A stretch of DNA of 22,339 bases from Hirudo medicinalis. Its lineage: Eukaryota > Annelida > Clitellata > Hirudinida > Hirudinidae. Numbering within the stretch: the stretch's first letter is position 1; every line of letters starts with the position of its first letter. The notes under the pieces are model-generated. The model saw only the letters and a program-made list of their open reading frames with translations, did no database searches and was not told the origin of the DNA. Shown here in pieces: positions 19,101 through 22,339 of the stretch. The stretch spans positions 1-22,339 of the forward strand of contig MPNW01001001.1 of NCBI GenBank assembly GCA_011800805.1, written 5' to 3'. The translations under genes and the position numbers were made by a program.

Positions 19101-20541
19101 TTGGTAATGTATGGCTGGTCATCTCTGCCATTGGTGTATTTGTTGACTTTTTTATTCTCTAAAGCTGCAACTGGTTTTACCTGGATTTATGCTTTAATTA
19201 TTTTGAAAGGTTTATTTAGATACTACTAATTTGTCAAGTCTTAAAATAAATGTATTATTTATTCCAATGCTATGTTTTTCAGGAATCGTGTTGTTCGTTT
19301 TTGTGTTTTTTCTGCCAGATATTTTGGCAACTAATTCTGGTGTTTTTAATGTTGTGGAATGGTTACTCTATGCCACTTTTCCAACTTTTTGTTTAATATA
19401 TATATTTAAAAATTTGCTGTCCAATTATGCCTTGTTTAAATACTGTTCCACACTTCCTCTTGCCTCTTTGTGCTCAGGAACTGACCCTTTCAACATGCAA
19501 AATGAATGCTGCCCAAGTAATTGAGCTTTTGCTTAAAAGCTCAAAATGGATCAAAGATGCTAATTTTCCTTTAATTGTAGCAAATTGTGAAGGCCACTGT
19601 TTGGCCCCTGGTCAAAATTACCTTTCCTGGGAAGGATATGGTATAGGGAAGGCCCTGATATTTATGGCAATCCATGGAATGGTTTTATTTGTAATTCTGC
19701 TATTTATTGAAAGTGATGTCATAAACAATATCAAAGTAACTTTCTCCAGCAAGATCCCTTATTTTAATACTTATTCCGACAACAACTCAAAAGGTGAAGA
19801 TGATGACGTGCTTGATGAAAAGCATTCCCTAGATAGTTTGCTTCAAGAAGACTTAAATTCCAATAAGAATGTTTTAATATTAAATCATCTCACAAAGAGA
19901 TATGGTCGTGATGTTTTGGCAGTCAACAATATTTGCCTTAAGGTATGCACTATTCTTTTTCAGAAATCTGTAAACATTTGCACTTCAACTTAGCTAAAAC
20001 TTCTAATTTCTTTGTGAAGGTTCCATCAGGTGAATGTTTTGGACTCTTGGGTGTAAATGGTGCAGGAAAGACATCAACCTTCAAGATGATGACTGGAGAA
20101 GAGGTCATAACTGGGGGAGAAGTATATGTCAATGGAATTAATGTTTCTAAAGAGTTGACCAAAACCAGGAGATTTGTAGGATATTGTCCTCAGTTTGATT
20201 CACTCTTTGATCAGCTGACTGTCAAAGAACACTTGGAACTTCATGCCCGATTGAGAGNAGACAGGGCCAAAGAATTTATTTTGAGCCACTTCCCTGGAAG
20301 CACACTGGAGTTTGAAGGAGAGGGTATGCTGAATTATCGCATTGAGAAGTCAACTCCAGGTGCTACACTGGCCAACATATTTGGATTGCTGGAAGGTTCA
20401 AGAGAAGCTCTGAAATTGGATGATTATTCTGTTGGTCAGGCAACTCTTGAACAGATATTTATCAATTTTGCTCTGAATCAGCAGAAATTTGTGCGAAATT
20501 CCCTGGCTTTTAATGCTGCCTATGAAGAAACTGTCTTTTAG
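14070..20541 (+). CDS. ABCA-family full transporter, ABCA3-like, broken as assembled
   Basis: This is an ATP-driven lipid exporter of the ABCA family. Exons: 14070-14400, 14464-14703, 14774-15018, 15166-15400, 15518-15685, 15751-15928, 15997-16140, 16207-16330, 16501-16651, 16852-17001, 17238-17448, 17602-17851, 17961-18061, 18127-19012, 19085-19209, 19283-19516, 19581-19942, 20020-20541. About 1550 residues are recovered; adding about 140 lost at the n gives close to the 1704 of human ABCA3. Order: TMD1, NBD1, TMD2, NBD2. Segment order and spacing match ABCA3 best ([44 protein letters not shown]). The start is the first long-frame ATG, giving the usual [18 protein letters not shown] juxtamembrane helix before TM1. 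Defects: one missing base in exon 6, one in exon 9, and the gap at 20258. The exact paralogue (ABCA3 versus an invertebrate ABCA branch) is not settled, so I give no symbol. Confidence 0.88.
15800..15812 (+). other. Frameshift in ABCA exon 6 (one base missing)
   Basis: The exon opens in phase with exon 5 and reads [16 protein letters not shown], then hits TAA at 15810-15812. The conserved TM helix [17 protein letters not shown] continues in the next frame, and its in-frame extension backwards overlaps the same bases. The exon is 178 bases; 179 would keep the phase. No GT-AG pair can explain the switch over so short a distance. Confidence 0.8.
16207..17851 (+). other. ABCA nucleotide-binding domain 1 and regulatory segment (exons 8-12)
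   Basis: Walker [10 protein letters not shown] (exon 8), Q-loop [17 protein letters not shown] (exon 9), signature [15 protein letters not shown] (exon 10), Walker [12 protein letters not shown] and H-loop [18 protein letters not shown] (exon 11) are all present and canonical. NBD1 is therefore competent for ATP binding and hydrolysis, apart from the frameshift in exon 9. Exon 12 carries the ABCA-specific segment after the NBD, ending [14 protein letters not shown], as in FGASITTMEEVFLR of ABCA3. Confidence 0.9.
16528..16533 (+). other. Frameshift in ABCA exon 9 (one base missing)
   Basis: The exon starts in phase with exon 8 and reads FIPPTKGSA. It then shifts, and [21 protein letters not shown] continues one frame over. 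ABCA3 has GRAYISGYEI here, so one base is lacking within gcctcatc. The exon is 151 bases; 152 would keep the phase with exon 10. Confidence 0.85.
17961..19942 (+). other. ABCA linker and second transmembrane domain (exons 13-17)
   Basis: Exon 13 encodes an acidic linker ([13 protein letters not shown]). Exon 14, at 886 bases the largest, begins the second half with [22 protein letters not shown]7 ([14 protein letters not shown]), a luminal loop with several Asn-X-Ser/Thr sites, and TM helices [20 protein letters not shown] and [19 protein letters not shown]. Exons 15-17 give [31 protein letters not shown], a Cys-rich loop (NECCP, NCEGHC) and the last helix [18 protein letters not shown] charged cytosolic stretch then leads to NBD2, [17 protein letters not shown]. 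Confidence 0.85.
20020..20541 (+). other. ABCA nucleotide-binding domain 2, interrupted
   Basis: Exon 18 reads [20 protein letters not shown] (Walker A) and [20 protein letters not shown] (Q-loop) up to LHARLR, then meets an n. It resumes at [20 protein letters not shown], which lies near the C-terminus of ABCA3 (FPGSVLEDEHQGMVHY), and ends with [18 protein letters not shown] and a short tail to TAG. The signature motif, Walker B, D-loop and H-loop (about 140 residues) are absent between. The frame happens to stay open through the n. Confidence 0.9.
20258..20258. other. Single n: probable collapsed assembly gap
   Basis: This is the only ambiguous base in the window. It lies exactly where about 140 codons, and any introns between them, are missing from NBD2. 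I infer that two contigs were joined here with a nominal gap length, so distances across this point are not reliable. Confidence 0.8.
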
Positions 20542-20790
20542 CTGCTTCATAAGAACTGGAACTCATTTATTACCTGGTATTTTTTAAAGCAATTATTGAT
20601 GTGATTTGGAAGAGGCATTGGTGTCACTGGTGATATTGCTTTAATTTATTTAATTTTTATAATTTTTGTCTCATTTAGGAGGATTGCATTTAATTTTGTG
20701 ATTGATTAATCAAGTATCTCCAATTTGTTTTTGTGTTTTTGATGTTTTGATCAAAAGCAAAATAAAATGTGTGGATCTTCTCATTATTTT
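20542..20790 (+). other. ABCA 3' UTR
   Basis: AT-rich sequence follows the TAG stop at 20539-20541 and leads to a canonical AATAAA at 20761-20766. Cleavage would be expected about 10-30 bases later, near 20780-20795; a T/G-rich stretch (tatgatgttgtgc) follows. Confidence 0.6.
20761..20766 (+). terminator. Polyadenylation signal AATAAA of the ABCA gene
   Basis: This is an exact AATAAA about 220 bases after the stop codon, followed by T/G-rich sequence. It is the first canonical signal downstream of the coding end on this strand. Confidence 0.6.
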
Positions 20791-21943
20791 GCAAAGAACG
20801 TTTCTTTATGATGTTGTGCACAAAGGCTTTGTTTCGATATTTTGGTAGTCTTAAAATTTACAGTTTTTAACGTAATTTAATTGAATGATTGTGGTTTCAT
20901 CAGTTGAGACTTCCACTTTTAATCCAGAGATGTTAAGAATAATCAAATGTATGATAATAATATTAATAATAATTCAGTTTCAAGCTTTTTTTCATTTAAT
21001 ATTTGTTACATGGTGCTTTTCTCCACAATTTGTGTTATGATTAATTGAGTTCAATTCAATTATTGGCTGGTTGAGGTGCATTCCACAGCTGATTCTGTAG
21101 AACTGCAAATATTAAAAGCAAGTCATACTTTAATAAATTTTGGTGATTGGCCATATTAAAGAATTTTAGGTTTAGTCGTTTACTGCATTATTTCTGCTTG
21201 AGGTCAGCCATTGTCTTGGGTGCTAGATTTGGGGTACATTTTCATGATTGTCTCAATAAATTACAAAGAGAATTGTGTTTTTAGAAAACTTACATGAAGA
21301 AATCATAAAAAGCAACAACAGCTAAGCTGCAGTGCTTATAAGGCAAGTTGAGCTAGTGACGCAGAGCGTGGTCCCATTTAAAATCATTTTTCTTAAATCG
21401 TGAAAATTTAGTTTGAAGTGCTCTTCACATTGAATGCATTTGTGTGGATTTGTATTTTCTGATCTTGGTAGTTATGACTATTTTGACATAGTCACCGCCA
21501 TAATATTATTCCTTGATTGTTCCCATTCACAAAACGAATTTCAAGTTTTGACGAACAAAAAAACGACATCAAAATGACATTTTCATTCATCATCATCAAA
21601 ACAAGGTTTACGCAGATTTCCATTGATGAAGTTGTTTCAGGGAAGCATTACGATTACGAAATGGAACTAAGGTTAAAATGTGTCCTTTGTTCTGAGGAGG
21701 AAACTTACTCGTGGAATAATTCCTTACCAAATACTCAAATGAATCATTCTTTTCAAAGTGATGTGTATTAATATTACATTACAATACTTTGATTCGTTCA
21801 TTTATTAATTCTATATATAATAAGTCCAAATTTTCAAATTAACTAAGTTAGGTAATGGCTAACGGCTGTTGCCATTGTTAAATATATGTACTTCACTCAT
21901 TCTATTCCTTCATTGAAAATATATTGGAGAACGAGGAAATCAA
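20791..21943. other. Intergenic AT-rich stretch between convergent genes
   Basis: I see no recognisable gene. An open plus-strand frame at about 21517-21771 (containing SIDEVVSGKHYDYEMELRLK and a CVLC pair) has no splice context and resembles no known family, so I leave it uncalled. No microsatellite arrays of the kind seen in the first 7 kb are present. Confidence 0.5.
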
Positions 21944-21949
21944 TTTATT
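21944..21949 (-). terminator. Possible polyadenylation signal for the right-edge gene
   Basis: On the minus strand this reads AATAAA, 86 bases beyond the stop codon at 22035-22037. The spacing fits a short 3' UTR. Confidence 0.4.
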
Positions 21950-22034
21950 GGATCTCAATTGAAAAGCAGATGTCACTGTTGCACGTTTCATCACCACCGG
22001 CTTAACTTAATTAAATTGATAATAAATTAATTAC

Positions 22035-22171
22035 TTAATCATCGTAACTTTCACCGGTAACATCATCATCATCATCTTCGTAGTTATCGCTAGGACCTAG
22101 TAAGTCTTGCAACCAGGTAAGTGGTGACCCGTGATGAGCGGGTATATGATGGCCAATCGTCTGCTTCCTTT
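22035..22171 (-). CDS. Candidate last exon of an unrecognised gene
   Basis: On the minus strand an open frame follows a weak acceptor (caactgag, ending 22172) and reads KQTIGHHIPAHHGSPLTWLQ, then DLLGPSDNYEDDDDDVTGES and YDD before TAA (22037-22035). A stop lies just upstream in frame, so an intron or a closer acceptor (aagcag, giving entry at 22162) must set its start. The His/Pro-rich then strongly acidic ending looks like a disordered C-terminal tail. The GAT run encodes the Asp stretch. An AATAAA 86 bases on supports a gene end. The family is not recognised; the rest would lie right of the window. Confidence 0.4.
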
Positions 22172-22339
22172 CTCAGTTGAGTGATATTGGCGGGAGTCTT
22201 TCTTCTAGTTTTATTCACGATAGGAACCAGCATCTGAGTAGGACTGCAACTCAGGGGTTAACTTGATGGGGAATTGTCCCAAACGTTTAAATGTCTCAAA
22301 CGTTTACGAACTGCCAATACATTAAGCACAGAAAATGAA

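Noticed and set aside
1..22339. A previously undescribed multi-gene system
   Set aside because: The two well-supported genes are known families without a functional link, and the unrecognised pieces are edge fragments. I see nothing that supports a new system.

Overview
The window is animal nuclear DNA. The genes are split by many short GT-AG introns, the two well-preserved genes are animal families with animal-type exon structure, and the non-coding part is AT-rich and crowded with GAT/ATG/CAT and AAC/CAA trinucleotide and CATC/GGAT tetranucleotide arrays. This texture recalls published annelid and mollusc genomes, and a leech such as Helobdella is my guess, but species cannot be decided from this sequence alone.

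Layout. Bases 1-8.1 kb are gene-poor. They hold two candidate exons of an unrecognised minus-strand gene that runs off the left edge (1-99 and 3043-3169), two tRNA-derived SINE-like elements, a foldback (MITE-like) element, many microsatellites and a GC-richer block near 5.1-5.6 kb. A small spliced reading frame near 7.25-7.66 kb is only a weak candidate gene.

Bases 8182-12954, minus strand, hold a complete RALBP1/RLIP76 gene. I could place all 13 coding exons with consistent phases, giving 874 codons plus stop. It encodes a basic N-terminus, a RhoGAP domain with its arginine finger, the coiled-coil Ral-binding segment and a C-terminal coiled coil. One 1027-base exon inserts a long disordered acidic and serine-rich region that the human protein lacks.

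Bases 14070-20541, plus strand, hold an ABCA-family full transporter closest to ABCA3, head-to-head with RALBP1 across about 1.1 kb. Eighteen coding exons give TMD1, NBD1, TMD2 and NBD2. The gene as assembled is broken at three points: a one-base frameshift in exon 6, a one-base frameshift in exon 9, and a single n at 20258 where about 140 residues of NBD2 (signature motif, Walker B, H-loop) are missing. Exon borders and catalytic motifs elsewhere are intact, so assembly or base errors are more likely than a dead gene, but a decaying allele is not excluded.

Bases 20.5-22.3 kb hold the ABCA 3' UTR with an AATAAA signal, AT-rich intergenic DNA, and what looks like the last exon of another minus-strand gene (stop at 22035-22037). 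RALBP1 (small-GTPase signalling and endocytosis) and the ABCA transporter (lipid export) have no known shared pathway. I see no evidence of a novel system; the points worth checking are the RALBP1 insertion, the ABCA breaks, the SINE and the two unrecognised edge genes.
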